A DNA stretch of 64,000 nucleotides from Membranipora membranacea (taxonomy: Eukaryota; Bryozoa; Gymnolaemata; Cheilostomatida; Membraniporidae), in the NCBI GenBank assembly GCA_914767715.1, contig OU612072.1, positions 14,446,001 through 14,510,000 on the forward strand, written 5' to 3'. Below, one piece after another: positions 11,633 through 25,571 of this stretch. A program made the position numbers and the translations under genes. A model generated the notes under the pieces. The model saw only the letters and a program-made list of their open reading frames with translations. It was not told where the DNA came from and searched no databases. Position 1 is the stretch's first letter; each line of letters begins with the position of its first letter.

Positions 11633-12773
11633 TTAGTTTGAGTTCTCATTTTTCAAAGGTTCTTCATCTTCACCTTGAGTGGCTGTTACCTGTGTAGGTG
11701 GTACTGCCTTAATGCGAAGTATATATACAAAAAAATAAAATCCCATACCATTTATCACGCTCCAGTAGGGGATGAAAGAGCCAACATTTGAAAAAAAGTT
11801 CAACACACTAAACTGCCAAATTCTACTGTCAACATCAAAAGATAAAAAGATACCACTTGCAAATGTTACATTACGCAGTGTCATACCGCTCGGACCATCA
11901 AAGTAGTCGGTTTTTGTAAAACGCGAGATATGATGATAATTACCAGGTGTCTGTGGAGTAATTGGGCTAAGTTCAGTAAAGGTGTAATTGTGGTCGCAAC
12001 TTGTGTTAGTTGATAAAGGGGCTCGATAGCAATCCCAAGTGATCTTAATGTTGAAGTTTTTAGAAGAATGTTCATCAACTTCTGATTTGGTCTGATTCAT
12101 GTCTGTGTGGAGTTCATCAAAGATTTCTTGTACAGTGAATGTTCTTCTCTTTGTGATATTTTCTTTGTATGAAGGGAACCGCACAAAATGCTCAATGGTT
12201 ATTTCAAAGTCTTCAATCCAGTTTAGTCTGTGAAAACTTGTGCTTTGAACGAAATCACTCTGGTCGAGGTTACACCATCCATTCATTTCGCACTTTTTGG
12301 CCGTAGTATTGCATAATCCTGTGTATAAACCCTCGCCTGTAGAAGATGATGAATTCGCTTTCGTTAAACAGTCATTGTCGGATAGGCAATTGGCGTTGTA
12401 ATCATTACAGATACCCTTTCGCTGTTGCTTACGTACCATATGGGTCATCAAAAACATAGAATTTCCATAAGAATTAGTCAGTTCATCGGCAACGAAAACT
12501 TCGGAAGTTATTTTGTCCTGAGCTATTCCTTGGATGGTGAAAATACTTTCGTATTTTCCAACTTCTATCTCGAAAGAAGTTTTTGTTTCCGTCGGATTTG
12601 TGGAGAACAAAGCAGTGAATGCATAGATGAAAGCAATATACTGCAGGAGCACAAATATTCCGACGCAAACACCAATCAGATAAACTTTTATCCTTGAGTT
12701 GATGCCCATATCTTGTATGTTTTGCGTTTTCTCTTTCATTGGCCTCGAATAGGTGAACAGCAAGTTGACCAGC
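11633..12773 (-). CDS. P2X-type ATP-gated channel, divergent, one long coding exon
   Basis: P2X receptors are trimeric cation channels of the plasma membrane opened by extracellular ATP. This exon encodes about 380 residues with the family layout: short cytosolic N-terminus (FTYSRPM in place of the usual YxTPK), first membrane span (VYLIGVCVGIFVLLQYIAF), a large ectodomain and a second span (SFIPYWSVINGMGFYFFVYIL). Family landmarks are the KCEMNGWC cysteine pair, the WDC...SC pair and the TLRNVTFASGIFLSFDV strand region. Eight ectodomain cysteines remain instead of ten: the pair equivalent to C217/C227 of human P2X4 is absent. Of the ATP-binding residues, the two lysines of TKVKGVA are replaced (FTIQGIA), and K313 and T186 are not conserved; one arginine (SRFTK) remains. 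Vertebrate P2X genes have about 12 exons; here the whole body is intronless. A CAG acceptor at 12774-12776 suggests a short upstream exon supplies the start; otherwise an internal ATG at 12739 would be used. Confidence 0.85.
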
Positions 12774-12891
12774 CTGCATATGAAAAAGTATAAATATTAT
12801 AATGATTTACATGATCCCATTTTGTATTGTTGAACCACAGCTACCACACAGGCAAATGTGTGATTATTCAATTCTGTATAGCTAACAACTA

Positions 12892-12974
12892 AATGATACT
12901 TCAATCTCAGCATTATCAGAATGATACTTCAATCTCAGCATTATCAGAATAATACTTCAATCTCAGCATTATCA
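12892..12974. repeat. 28-bp tandem repeat, three units
   Basis: The unit is AATGATACTTCAATCTCAGC followed by ATTATCAG, present three times with one substitution in the third unit. Confidence 0.95.
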
Positions 12975-15760
12975 ACTAATGGGCAAATAATTTGCACAAA
13001 CTGAGAGTCAAAATGAGCATATGAAGTTAATTATCTAGCGATAATCTGGTGACGTAATTACCTATTATTATTCTTGCTAGTAGACAATAATGCTGTTGTC
13101 ATCAATTTCATACCCTGGTTTTAACTTCAATTTGTGCAAATTAATTGCCTTTTATGTGACAATTCTGAGATAAACTCCGCAGTTAGTTATCTTTTAGCTA
13201 TACAAATCTCAAAGAGCATACACTGCCCGGGTTGAGCAATAGATTAAGGTCGATTCTTTTCTATTCTAGTTCGTATTGTTCTCATAAACAACTCTTTTTT
13301 TTTATTTTGAATACACTTAATTTTGTTGTTGCATTCAATGCACTGGAAAGCATGCCTTTTTGTTATCTAGACATGCGCATAGTGCACCCTGACAAAAATG
13401 AATTGCATATGGCTGTGAAGGTTTCCATTGTAATAAAGATTTAAACACAATATGTAATTGATTCAGACATTAATTCATATGTTTTCATTGAAAAATCTCC
13501 CTTCATATAAAAGTTGCAAGGAAAAAAACATTCAAGATGTTGATAAATATTTGAGCAATGATAATGTAAACTCTACTTACGTGATGAGTGTTATTTTACT
13601 ACGACAAGATTCACATTTGTTGCGGGCCATGGCTCTGAGCTGTACTGTTTATCTCACAAATTTAAAGCTAACACCATTTAAGTTATGGCTGATCATCTGT
13701 TGTCAATGTGTGAATTGAAAATGAAGGGCCAATTTTTATAGCTTTAGATAAGGCTCATTGATTCAACGGAGGCAACGGCTTTTTGATAAGCACCTCCCTC
13801 TGTGCTAGATTACACCAATCATTGATGCATTGCTAGGTCAAATTAGATGCAGGTCGACTGACGTTGAGTATTATCCACTTTCAATGATAACCCACAGGCT
13901 ATCTGGCTGCAGCTGCTCAGCACAGGGCAGGGCAGGACAGGTGGAGTGGAGTGGAGTGGAGTGCTGGATCAAACTTGGTCTAATGAATTGGGTCAAACAA
14001 ACCACATAAAATATTTCTTGATTATCTATTTATTTATTGGACATACAAATACAATAAGTTGTTATTTCTTTCAATTTTGAGTAGGGCTGTGCAAGATTAA
14101 AGATAATTGATCTTAATCTTAATCTTGACATGTTCAGTTAATCTGTGATTACTCTTACTTTTAATCTTCCCATCTGGTTGATAACAGGACCACTCACCGA
14201 AGAAGCAATCAAGCAATAGTAATATTTTTTTTTATAGATATGGCCTTATGATAGGCTTTCCTCCCAATATGAAACTTTTGTGGAGTGATTGAGTCATTAT
14301 TTTATAGCTACATGTAAATGTAATCGCCTTTAGTTTTGGTTTTGGAAAACTTGACCAGACTTTTAAACCTTTTTCTTACATGGTCCTTTACTTTTCATCT
14401 CGATATTGCATGTTCTCAGTGGCCTCAACAGCCAATAAAAAAAAATTACAAAAAAAAATAAATTAAAAAAAAATTAAAAATTAACCTCTGAGTTAATCAG
14501 ATTAATCTCAATATGGGTTATTCGCTTTGATCTTATGAATAACGCTATTTTTTCCCAATCCTAATTTTGAGAAATACTTTTACATATGAATCTCTCAAGA
14601 CTAGGGATAGTGTTATGTCAGATACTTCATTCAGGATTGATTACTGCAAAACCCTATCCAACTGCTTGATTTCATTACATTTCATTTTCATTTCAAGATT
14701 TTCAGATAATTCCTCTCTCACCGTCCAACTTATAAAATTAAGATGACGGAATAATATTCGGAAGTCATGCTGGGAAGCAAACCACAAATAACCTGTATTA
14801 ATAATGCAGGCAAGAGAATTTATATATCTTTGATCTAACGGAGACCAACCGAAGCTAACAAATATCCATATGTTCAAAAACTTATAAATTAACAAAGTCA
14901 TAGTTAATACTAATTATAGCCTTGTTACTCCATGCGATTTGTATGTCAAATTTTGCATTGTTTGTTGGACCTCCAACTCAGTTTTCCTGGCTGACTTTAT
15001 ATTTAACCTTAATCCTTTAATATTTAACCTTATGTATTTTGCTTTTCATCTAGATGATGGATGGAAGCTGAATTATTAATGAGGAGTTATGTTTTCACAA
15101 AAAATAGCGAGACAACTTTTTGATCTGTCAACTCTTTGCTAGCCAAGACTAGGCTGCTGGAAATCTTTAATGTTTTTATTTCAAGAGCAAGACTTTTCCC
15201 ATAGAATTGAAATGGATGGCATCATATTTCAAAGAAGAGGTTGCAGCCTGTAGACTGGGAAGTGGGGTGAGAAAAGTAAAAAAAAATAAGGACCTACACC
15301 AAAGAAAAGTTGCGCTATAAAAATGAATAAGATATATCAAATATGATAAATCATGCCACGTTTACATCCTCATTACCTGGCGTCCTGCATTCAAGCTGTT
15401 GTGACTATGCGTATTATCTATTTATCTACGCCGCCTAGAATGAAAATCAATATGGTTCCTGAATTCGAATGAATAAACGCATACCAATGTGTACAGAAGT
15501 CAACCTAAATGCTAGTCCCGTTTATCGATTGACCCTTAAACCAAATGTTACGTCAACACATGAAAGTATAGTGAATAAGAAGCATTGATGAATGTTAAGC
15601 GAAAGGTCAGAGTAAAACCCCACGCTCAAAGGTGAACTCTACAGGGAGGGGGAGAAAAGAAATGAGTGAACAGTCTTAGCAGCTACTTAATGAGAGAATA
15701 CTAACTATTGTGAAAATTCATTTTCAGATGCACAATGATTTTGCTGATATTTTGATAGCA
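12975..15760. other. No recognised gene; short GGAGT array at 13940-13963
   Basis: A small run of GGAGT units lies near 13940-13963. Around 14080-14560 there are AT-rich stretches with recurring ATTAATCTTAATC-like strings which may be remains of a MITE. If the P2X-like gene has an upstream first exon it should lie in this area, but I could not identify it. Confidence 0.4.
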
Positions 15761-15762
15761 GA

Positions 15763-15870
15763 TAGGAGTGCTCTAATGGTTAAGGTGCTAACATATATTT
15801 TGTGAGGTATAAGCATAGCATTTCCTGGCGCTGGCAGTTGTTCCTGACTCGGTACTGGCAGGCCGTTTAT
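15763..15870 (+). repeat. Possible tRNA-derived SINE head
   Basis: The string GGAGTGCTCTAATGGTTAAG resembles the D arm and A box of a tRNA. No clear B box follows, so this is a weak call. Confidence 0.3.
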
Positions 15871-16472
15871 CAAAGCCAGATTTGCTTGTAGAGCGGGATA
15901 AGAAGGACCAGAGTTCTGCTGCTTGTTAACCCATCCCACAATACTGCAGGCAAGGGTTTAGGGCTTGAAAACCCTTGAGACAGGAGCGTGTAAATTTAAG
16001 AGAATAACTCTTCATGAAGGAAATTGATTGTCCTCAACAAAAGTGGACCAAGCTGTTGTACAGGAATCGCTGTTCATTATTTTCTCAATTTTCATCCGAA
16101 GCAATCAATGTCACAAATATAAGCAGGGAGATTTCAGCATCAATTGTTTGCTTCTGTTGTATTGGTAACCAGGCCTCATCATCATGAAACTTTTGTAAAA
16201 CTCTATAGCTCCGCAAGCTATACCCCTAAGACTGGAGTGTGCACTGATGTCCCTTTTGAAGGAAACGATAGATTAACTCAGCTTACATGATTGAGTATTT
16301 ATTAAACTTTTGAGCACCAAAATTAGATAGAGCAAACCTAAATTTTTTCCTTGGCTAATCTAGAGCCAGAAGTCTTGGCAAGCCGAGTATCACAATTTAA
16401 CTTTTTTGGGTAGCAGATTTTTTACCAATTTTGGGACAAAGTTATTAACAATTTCTTAAAACTTCAGCGGTA

Positions 16473-16475
16473 CAA

Positions 16476-16508
<33 letters not shown>
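16473..16508. repeat. AT microsatellite
   Basis: A run of TA dinucleotides with one interruption. Confidence 0.9.
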
Positions 16509-16799
16509 AAGTTTAAACAGGGTTGTTGAAGGTCTTTCAAGTTTTATCATTAGAACCGTCTTAGTCTTTAATGTTCAAACATCTATTCTCTTTTTTTTTT
16601 AAATTCGTTTTTTGACATATTTGTTTGTTGTAAATAATACATGAGAGCTGTATTCAAGATTTGAACATATTAGGCCAATGTACTAAAGTGTGGCTAATTG
16701 GGTTGATGAAAGTTGGTGACTAGTGGATGAAGCTTTTGTATAAGTTAGCTGCTATGACACTTAAAATTTAATTTATTATCAAGAATCACACCTGGGTAC

Positions 16800-17115
16800 T
16801 TAGTTAATCCGATTATCTGAAAGTGAGATTGTTAAATTTAAGTTCCAGAGGTTTTACGTTTTGGTTATTGAAAATGGCAATTACATCCGTTTTGTTGCTG
16901 TTTAAAACAAGGAAATTTTCACTGTAGGCAAGCATCAACCTTGAGCAGCATCAGATCAATAATGAACATGATAAACAGCAGGGGTCCAGGTGTGGACTCC
17001 AGCGGCACACCAGTTATTACTTGACTCCACTCAGAGAGACAACCATTAACTTGGCTGCCAATATCCAACTTGCTTAGTAATTTATGCATCCATCAAACAA
17101 AGTTCAGGTCGATGT
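16800..17115 (-). pseudogene. LINE reverse-transcriptase fragment
   Basis: Read on the minus strand, the sequence encodes SEWSQVITGVPLESTPGPLL, a degraded version of the RT motif GVPQGSVLGPLLF seen in jockey/CR1-group LINEs, then after a frameshift NSNKTDVIAIFNN, the segment that normally follows the catalytic FADD block. The catalytic block itself is missing or destroyed. This is a short, dead fragment. Confidence 0.75.
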
Positions 17116-20100
17116 TGCAAAGAAAAAGAAGCGAACATGGCAGGGAACAGTTGACTGTGACCACCAGTTAACGTGATATATCGCTTTTTTAAACTTTTTA
17201 ATATTGTATTGGTGATCATGTCTAACAGTTATTTTCACAGTTGAAACCTCCCAAATATTTGACGTTGAGTCGCAGTGACCTCTGAAAGCTCATTTTGGGG
17301 CAAAAAGTGCCCTTTTTAAATTGTGCCCTCTGTGCCTTGTTTTTTTGAGGTATTTGATTAATTTATGCATTCACCATATAGAGGAGGCATGGCACTAACT
17401 GGAGGAGTGACATTTTGGTGAAACTTTATGATTTTAGGCCTCCTGTCTTCGAGACTTGAAATTGATTTTAATATATTGGTAATAGGGCCATTTCTGACCC
17501 CTCATTACATGCGACCCGAATAATGCAGAAACTAAAATTTCCAAATCAATATACCATTTTGGTCTTGTACTGTCACTTCAATCAATAATCTTACCAGCTT
17601 ACCGATCGTGGTTGTCACAACTGTAACAGATAATAATCAGAATTTTAACTAATTTAACTCAAAATTTTCCAGCCAAAAATCAGAAATTCAGAAAGATGTC
17701 AGTCAAATTTGTTGTCAGCATGATCAACAACAGGAGATTGCCTAGGTTTTGATCGAAGCGATTGTTGATTATGGCTTTACATCTTGAGATATTTGGATTT
17801 TTGTGGCTAAACCAGCTTTATTTGGTCCAAAACATGCACTCTTTTCCAGCCAATAAACAGAAAATAGGTTAAAACATGTTATACACACTAGCTTCAATCA
17901 AACTAGAGAGTATTTCCGAGGTTTTGATCGTGGCGTTTGATGATAAATTCAGAAGTAGAGAAGTTATGAGCATAAACATTTCTCCTTCCATGCTAAGCAA
18001 TCACCCAAAAAAGGTGATCCATTGTTGTACACAATGTGCTTTGCATGTAATACTGCTTAGATTTTCATCACGCTTTTGCATAATGTAATTTACTGCTGTC
18101 GGGAAATTCTATCTTGTCAGGATAGCCAGCATGGGCTTGGCATAATTATGCCCGATCTCCAACTTGTTCTGATGAACGCGTAAGGCTTAACGGCAACTTT
18201 CCAGTCCAAAAGTCTGTTTAAATCGAGGCTTCCAGCCGGGCATAAAAATATGTTGTTTATCAACTATACTATGATTTTGTTGTGTACTAACTATCTAACT
18301 AAAACTAACAGAGTTACAAAGATTTAATGTATAAATCAGTAAAAATAATCAGTGCGTTTAGTCTCGTCGCTAGCAAACATGAAGTGTCAAGTTGTAAGAG
18401 GGAGAGTGTAAGCTTGCTAAAAATAGTTACAGTCGTAGCATAAATAAAGGATTATTATAACAGACAAAACATGTGTAGGATTAGAATGTATGATTAGAAT
18501 GTATGAATAGAATGTGTCCTCAGTGCTTAATATATATAACAGTCAAAGACTGAAATTCCCCTTACTGCATTATTTTGCCCATTGCTGCATATATGTTTTC
18601 AATGCATTTTAGTTAATGTACAATTAACCAAGTTAGGAACATGTGGTTTGAAAAAAATTGCTATATTAAACATAAGTCATACTTATGGTAACGTGTCAGT
18701 GAAGGAATTTTTGAGATGGGACAGGTAGTGCCTGAGAAACTGAAAAGGCAATATATCACGTTAATTCTCACATTATTTTGCTGAACGCTTATTACAATAT
18801 GAAGAGGATGTGCTTGCGCTGTATTTCATTAGATACTTTTCATTCACATTGAAATCAGTGCAGGAACAAATTGGGGATACGTGACCTGTGCTTGAAATTT
18901 TAGGGGCCTGCCTAAGTCGCTGTGGTTTGAGAGTCTTTCCCTGAACATTCATAAAGCTTCTGTGGATTAGCAATACAACCAAGAGTAACCTGGTAACGAA
19001 AAGGTACCTTTCGAAAAATAAATGATTATCACTCTTATTACATTTTGAAGTAAATCAACATCAATGGAACCAACAAATTACTCTTAATTTTTTGTCTGAT
19101 GTATGTGTTGCTGTGATGTAGCATGTGTTCGAAATCTGCCTTGTAATTGCAGCTCATTGATTTTGTTTTCAATGGGAAAGGTCACCCAGCCAAGGCGAAC
19201 ATGATTATGGCGCATGTCAGTTTGCTGCTAGATGCACTAAATGCTCAACGAATAGGGTAATCTCTTACTGATAGCACAACCATTGGACTGAATCGTTGAG
19301 TCGCTTCAAAAATACCTACACGCCAATGTCATGAGGTGCTTAGAAAAAATAAGCTACATAAGAGGACACTATTAGTCACTCAATCAAACAGTGATTTTCA
19401 CTGCCATCATATTTTTAGATGATCCACATGCCACGAATACTAACTTATCATTGCATTATCATAATTGTCATACACACAACAAGTCTATCGTTATAGCTAA
19501 AAATGTCATATCCATGACAGAGTTTTGAATCAAACAACTTGGACATTCTACACAAGTGTGTATTCACATTAATATAACTCAGGTAACTCAGGTATAAATT
19601 TTGCTATAACACTGTGGCAGGTGTTGTTTTGTTCTTGATTGATCATCCCTTCGGCCATTGATCAAACATATGTTAGTCCCTTGTACACAACCTACCGCCC
19701 TTCATTTTTGTTTACTCAATAAAATACAATTCACCAGCATGTTGTTCTCAAGTCCTTGGCTCTCTCTACAAGACAAGAACTGGAATCAAGCATTAAATAC
19801 TCAAAAAGCCGAATGATGGTACAATTTCAAGAAATAGTTCAAAATAACTGAAAATGAATTGTTATTAACATACAAGCTCAAGATTGTAATGTAACTATGT
19901 CACTTACAAAAGTTAGAAGTTATTTTATCATATATGAACAGCCAGATCACAAAAAGTTTGAATTACAAACTTGGATTCAAATCTATTATTTGTAATTAAA
20001 ATAATGGTAATTTGAATTTGGAAGCGCAATAAGTGTGCATCATATTCTGAAGTTTGAGCTATTAAAAACCAATCATGATTGTCGCCCTAAAACATTATAA

Positions 20101-22800
20101 ATATATCTCAAAGCAAGCCTATTCACTTCTTTGATAACTAGCCCACTGCACCTGTGTGTATCAACATTAATGTTGTAAAATAAAACCATTATCCTGGTCC
20201 ATCCCACTAGGCCTAAGACAACTCTCTAACTTTTTATTTCTTATAGTAGATCGTAATTAAAAAAGTGCACATTGTGCTGTCTTATATTGACAAAACTAAC
20301 TGGACAAAAGTTGCCCACTTACAATGATCAGAATAAAATAAATCAAAGTCAGCAATATTCATTATTTTTGTAAAGATTGTTTAAAATTTTCCAGATCAAA
20401 GTGAATCTTTACAATGATTGTTGGTTTATTTATCTTGTATTTTGAATTCTATGTTCTAATCATCATTTTAAATTTTGTCTTCCAATAATATAAAATACCA
20501 ATGTCATCATAAATTTTCTTGCCTATGTTTTGATAAAATTAGGTTGATCTTGCACTCTGGCAGTAAAAAACTCGGAGTTGCAACCAAGCAGTGTGAATAC
20601 ATGGATGAATCTGACAAGTGAAGTAGCTACCACAGCATGAAAATATCTTGCTCCGTATATTTACATGTTCAAACTAAAACAAAGTTCCCAACAACAAACC
20701 AACACACCCAACTTGAGTAGATAACCCCAAATTGTTGGGCTGAATCCTTGCCGGGGGGGGGGGCATATGTTTAGGGTGCTCAGACTTAGCCTATACAGAC
20801 ACCCGAATTCTCCCTTTAAAACATGTACATGATGATCAGTATGTGCCCATGTGCCTATGTGAGGCAGTATCATCTATTTGCCTGCAATTTAATTCAAAGG
20901 GTTATTGTTGTTGTTTGTGAAGGATTATATTTAATCTGTGTGTTATTTTTTAAGCGACCGCAATATTGGTATAGATTTTGAAATTCATTTGTGGTGCTAG
21001 CAAATCCAGTGCTACATAGTGAAGACATGATATCATATTCCTTTAGCCAAAATGGCCATAGCCTGCCTAAATTAAGATCAAGGTGTACACAACTGTTAAC
21101 TACATACAGGCGTTTCTAGACCACTGGTCCCGGTCAATTTGACCAAACCTTTAATGATATGACTATACAAATTTTGCCTGTGTTGGTTTTTAATTGGGCA
21201 CATAATGTACTCTTTACACACAAAACTTTATCCTGATTGTCAGGGATCAGGGTTTCAACGTTTCATATCCAAATGCGTCTACCATTAGTACGAATGGAAC
21301 ATCATTCTCACTTTTTATTTTAGTTAAAGTGTCAAATTATGGTTCTGGTGTTTGGCCAATTGAGAGTTTTGCTGTGTGAATTCAAGGTGATGATGTGGTA
21401 TAGAGAAATAAGTTGCCAATGATGGTGTTACAGTCATTCATTGGCTAGATGAGACATTGATCGCCCAATTAGGAGAATGACATCCATGACATTGGTTACT
21501 TACACATTTTAAGTTAGATTGACATCTTGGCTTTTTTTTGTATTTGACCATAATTTTTTACCATCATCCAGCTTTTGTGTATTGATCCATCAAATTATTT
21601 TCCCTTGCTCTGACTATAATGCGAGCGTAGTAGTTTGGATAGATTTAGAAAAGGAAATATTACTATATTCATTTATTTATTGAGGTTTTCTAAAAGTTTA
21701 TAATTAAAGCAAATTAAAAATAACTTGCTGACCTCATACACATTAACATAGATACAAAAAATGACTTGACTAAAAAGATATAAGTGGTAGGGTGTTACAT
21801 ACTATATAGTGAGTAGGATATTGAAAGCATGGTATCATAAATTGCATGAATAAGATGAAAAAAGAAAAGAAGAATCAGAGAGTGGCAAACAAAAATACAA
21901 GTTAACAACATTAGGTAGGATTAAATGATAATGATTCAAGAGGCTTGGTTGATTTAGTTACAAATGTATGAAAAATATTTAAAAAGGCTGATTTGCCTAG
22001 GTTTGATCTAAATTTATTCCAGCCCAATCATGACCAACAATTTATACCTGTATTCTCCTTCTTTATAGGCCACAGATGATCGGAATTAAATTTAACATGT
22101 TGTGTTAACTCGCAGTACAAGCTGAACTATAACTCTGTGATATTCAACAACCAACCATGTAAATCCCCTGTTTATGATAAACAGAGGTTGGGCTGCCCCT
22201 AATGAGGTACACAGTTTCCCCGAAATCTTCATACTGAGAATGTGATACATCCTAGATAACTAAAATGCATCCTAGAGGTGAGGCCGTAGAGGACCTCCTG
22301 AACTTAAGTGTGCAGCAAGCTGCCAAAAACTGAAACAGGAACTAATCGTCCATGGTCAGTGACACTTTTATCATGGCCAATAGGCCGAGAAGCGACCCAA
22401 AAACACGTAAATGGCAAATGGTTGTCAAAACTCAAGAACCCAAGTTTTTATGCTTCATCATTAAACTGGCTGTGAGCTACACAAATTTGATGAGATGAGA
22501 GTTATTCGCTTTCGTGGCTTGTGGTTAACCTAAAGATATGATGGTAGTGATGGCTGATGTCTGATGCCTGTGCCTAGCATGCTAGATGCTAGATGCAAGA
22601 TTAGGTGTTCGCATTTTATACAAAGAGATAACAACATGTAGTCTCAATATACAGTTTTCATAACAAGTAATCATGACTTTAGTTCAAGGTCCTGGTAGTA
22701 ATGTTTGTCAGGGAAAATGATACAGCCCGTGTATTAACTGATAAGCAACAAGGGCTAGTAGTAAAAGTCGGAGATAACTCTTGCTGTGAACTTCTCAATT
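17116..22800. other. Gene-poor stretch, nothing recognised
   Basis: Low-GC sequence with only short ORFs lacking motifs. Simple features include a ten-base G-run at about 20753-20762. No RT, transposase, SINE or tRNA signature was noticed. Confidence 0.4.
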
Positions 22801-22828
22801 CTGCAGAGATCAGCTCGTGCCTCAGAGC

Positions 22829-22951
22829 TGCGCATGCGCAGAATGGTATAGAGGTGGATAATCTTTAAGTGATACCATTTTCCTTCGGCTTCTGTGTTCT
22901 CATTTCGGCTTTCAGTCAGTTTAGCTTTTAGTCAACATATTTGAAACAAAG
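22829..22951 (+). promoter_or_regulatory. Candidate promoter and first exon with NRF-1 palindrome
   Basis: TGCGCATGCGCA at 22829-22840 is a perfect match to the palindromic NRF-1 binding consensus of animal promoters. It is followed by pyrimidine-rich sequence of the kind found at start sites (TTTTCCTTCGGCTTCTGTG) and, at 22951, by an AAAG|GTTAGT splice-donor-like site. No coding exon could be assigned to it. The next plus-strand gene, at 25.6 kb, has its own TATA box. Confidence 0.35.
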
Positions 22952-24374
22952 GTTAGTTAGTCAAGATCTGCTGTAACAATCAGAACATAAGTAAAACATT
23001 TTAGAGGTATAGCTTCAGTACTAACCGCGTGACTGTTATTGTGTTTAAACATAAATCGGTCTGATTTTTATGCTTAAAGATTGAAATATAAGTCAAACCC
23101 TGAATCCCAAATCTTATACCCACATTGCTAAGTATCCTATATTTTCAAATGAAATATTATAACCTCAAGCTTTTAGGTTCTAATTGATTATTCGAGGCAA
23201 ACGTCTGAAGTTGTGATTCACAAATGTTATTCAACATAAATTGACATGTGTGTCTTTTTGTGGCAGCCAAATTTTTGTATGGAGTGGGTAGCATATGTAT
23301 GCTATATGGCTGTGAGACAAGCCAAGCAAGCCAAGCGACCAGGTTGACATGTGCCCAAATCATGTTTGTCTTAGGTGGTCGACCTTTCTCGTTATCAGCG
23401 AAATGGGTGAGCTGCAGATTACAGGGTAAATTCCTTACACATTCTTCATCACAGCAACCCATGAATGATACATGAAATGAGAAACCCGTTTTCTTTGATG
23501 TTGACATTCCCCTTAAAACATGATGGTAGTGATAAATATTCATGATCACTAGCGACTGATCTGCTGCCAAGTCATTTTCACTAGAGTCGCTACAGACAAA
23601 TCACACATGACAGCTACAATTCTGGCTGTTGCCTCACTTCTTCTGAACAAAATGCCCGCCTTTGGGCTGACAGAGTAACCAGGCAGAGATTGCCTAAACT
23701 CTGCTACATAGGTAGTCCCTAAAAATATTCAATGCTTGTGACATTCAAACTTTGACCTGGCCCCTATTTTGGAGTTTCCATCAACAATTATGACTGGATC
23801 AAAGACTTTGGAATCTACCTTTATTTTGCATGGTCAAAAGTGAATCAGTTTGTGAAGGAAAGGTGTCATTAGGGGACAATGTGGTCACAAACACTGTGAA
23901 TCATATCTGTACAAAATCCTTATGAAATGTGTAAAGGGGGTTACAGTGTAAAGGGTAGCTGATTCGTATCTGGCTAGAAAGCTGCCTCAAACAACTTCCT
24001 TTCACTTGTAGTTTAATAAACAACAAAATGACATGTGAAGATATCATGTTTGCCTGTTGTGGTTGACATTTCATATAACCAGCAAAATCGGTGCCTAATT
24101 TTGAGACAAATTCTTGCCACTCGCTTAATCAAAACAACATGGGGCAACCATATTGGCTATAGAGCAACTAGACACACCAACCTGGTAGCCGCCTGTATCT
24201 TTCATATCAATCTATGATTTTGGTGGATAAGGTTTGATAGTTGTTTCGGTTGAGTTGTTCACGCCGATCGCAATGGTAATAAACTCACTATCATTTGTGG
24301 TCTCGATAGCCAGTGATACTGTGTGAGAAACCAAGATGTTATCCGGTTTATTTCTTTCCTGTATCACCAGATGG
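22952..24374. other. No recognised gene
   Basis: The overlapping ORFs at 23157-23570 (-) and 23248-23475 (+) show no family motif. Confidence 0.4.
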
Positions 24375-24517
24375 GTCAACGGACTGAATATACTGATGTG
24401 GCTCAGGAACATTTGAGGTAGGATGCCCTTCCTGACACCACCATGATCCGCCGGGAATCGAACACGGGACCAATTGCTTAAAAGACCAATTCCCTATCCA
24501 TCGCACCGCGGCTGCAC
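24375..24517 (-). repeat. tRNA-Lys-like SINE
   Basis: On the minus strand the tRNA-like head has an A box (TGCGATGGATAGGG, 24492-24505), an anticodon-loop-like CTTTTAA (anticodon TTT), and a B box (GTTCGATTC, 24455-24463). It continues into GTCAGGAAGGGCATCC (24421-24436), a body motif widely seen in animal tRNA-Lys-derived SINEs. The far end of the SINE is not defined. Confidence 0.75.
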
Positions 24518-24529
24518 CTCATTTGATGT

Positions 24530-25550
24530 TGCACAATCAGCAGCTAGCAGCAGCAGCAGCTAGCGAGTTCTTTTCAACTAGGAACAGCTTTTATTCTAAG
24601 CGACTCACTAAGTTAGGTCCATGACCGAAACTATGACCATTTTTGAGAAACACTAGCCTCAGAAATTGTATTGTTTTCTCTTCAATTACTGCTGGCACTG
24701 AGGAAATGTTTTCCATTGAAGTCAGTATAGCACAAATATTACCAAATTAGGCTTCAATCTCATCATATAACTGTTGTACAAGTGAGACGGTATAAGTAAG
24801 TTGCCCTAAGAAGATGAGATGAAACATGTGCTAAGAATTTATCTTGCCAAATATAACACACACAATATGCTGGTTATATGAAATGTCAACCACACAGGGG
24901 CGAATATGGTTCTTGATCATGTCCATGGCTGCAAACTCTACTCTTCTAAAAACAGACCTGCTTTCTAAGCTATGATTACAAACTATAAAGCCTCTGTGTT
25001 ATAAGCCATCGTTAAATGGTATATGACTTCAGGTCTTCTCTTTAATTTAGAATCTCTTTGTAAGAATGCAAACAAGAAGTTTCGAGAGGCCAATTCCCAA
25101 GCCCACCCAGAAGGAGAATGCTGGGGTCCCCTGCCGCACCCTACCCACATTCCACTGGCCTGCTACCCTTCGAAACGGCCGCGCCATTTATATCCCCAAC
25201 AAAATCTACTCCTTTTTCTAAAAATATAGTTTGTAGCCCTGCTCTTATCCCTTTATGCTGTACTCAATTCCACTCTCACCTTTTAATTCTAGTACAATAT
25301 AGATTGTTATGCAGATTTGATTTACTGTTTAGTTACTCCCTCATCTTTTGATCAATTTAATGTTTATTGGAAAATCTCTATATCTAGTTACAGGAATAAA
25401 GCTACACTATATATCACATTCTTTGACTTCAGTTATAAACTATCGCAAAAGGCGATTTTTTGGCTTGCACGGCCTGTTCTGACATGGGTTAGAATCGGAG
25501 GCCTATTTTTAGTTATTGATGTCAAAAATGTTAAGTGATTTTGCTGGTAG
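24530..25550. other. Upstream flank of the first cysteine-rich peptide gene
   Basis: Contains a small CAGCAG/CTAGC repeat at about 24537-24566. No gene recognised. Confidence 0.4.
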
Positions 25551-25571
25551 CAACTGCAATCAGAATGTTGG

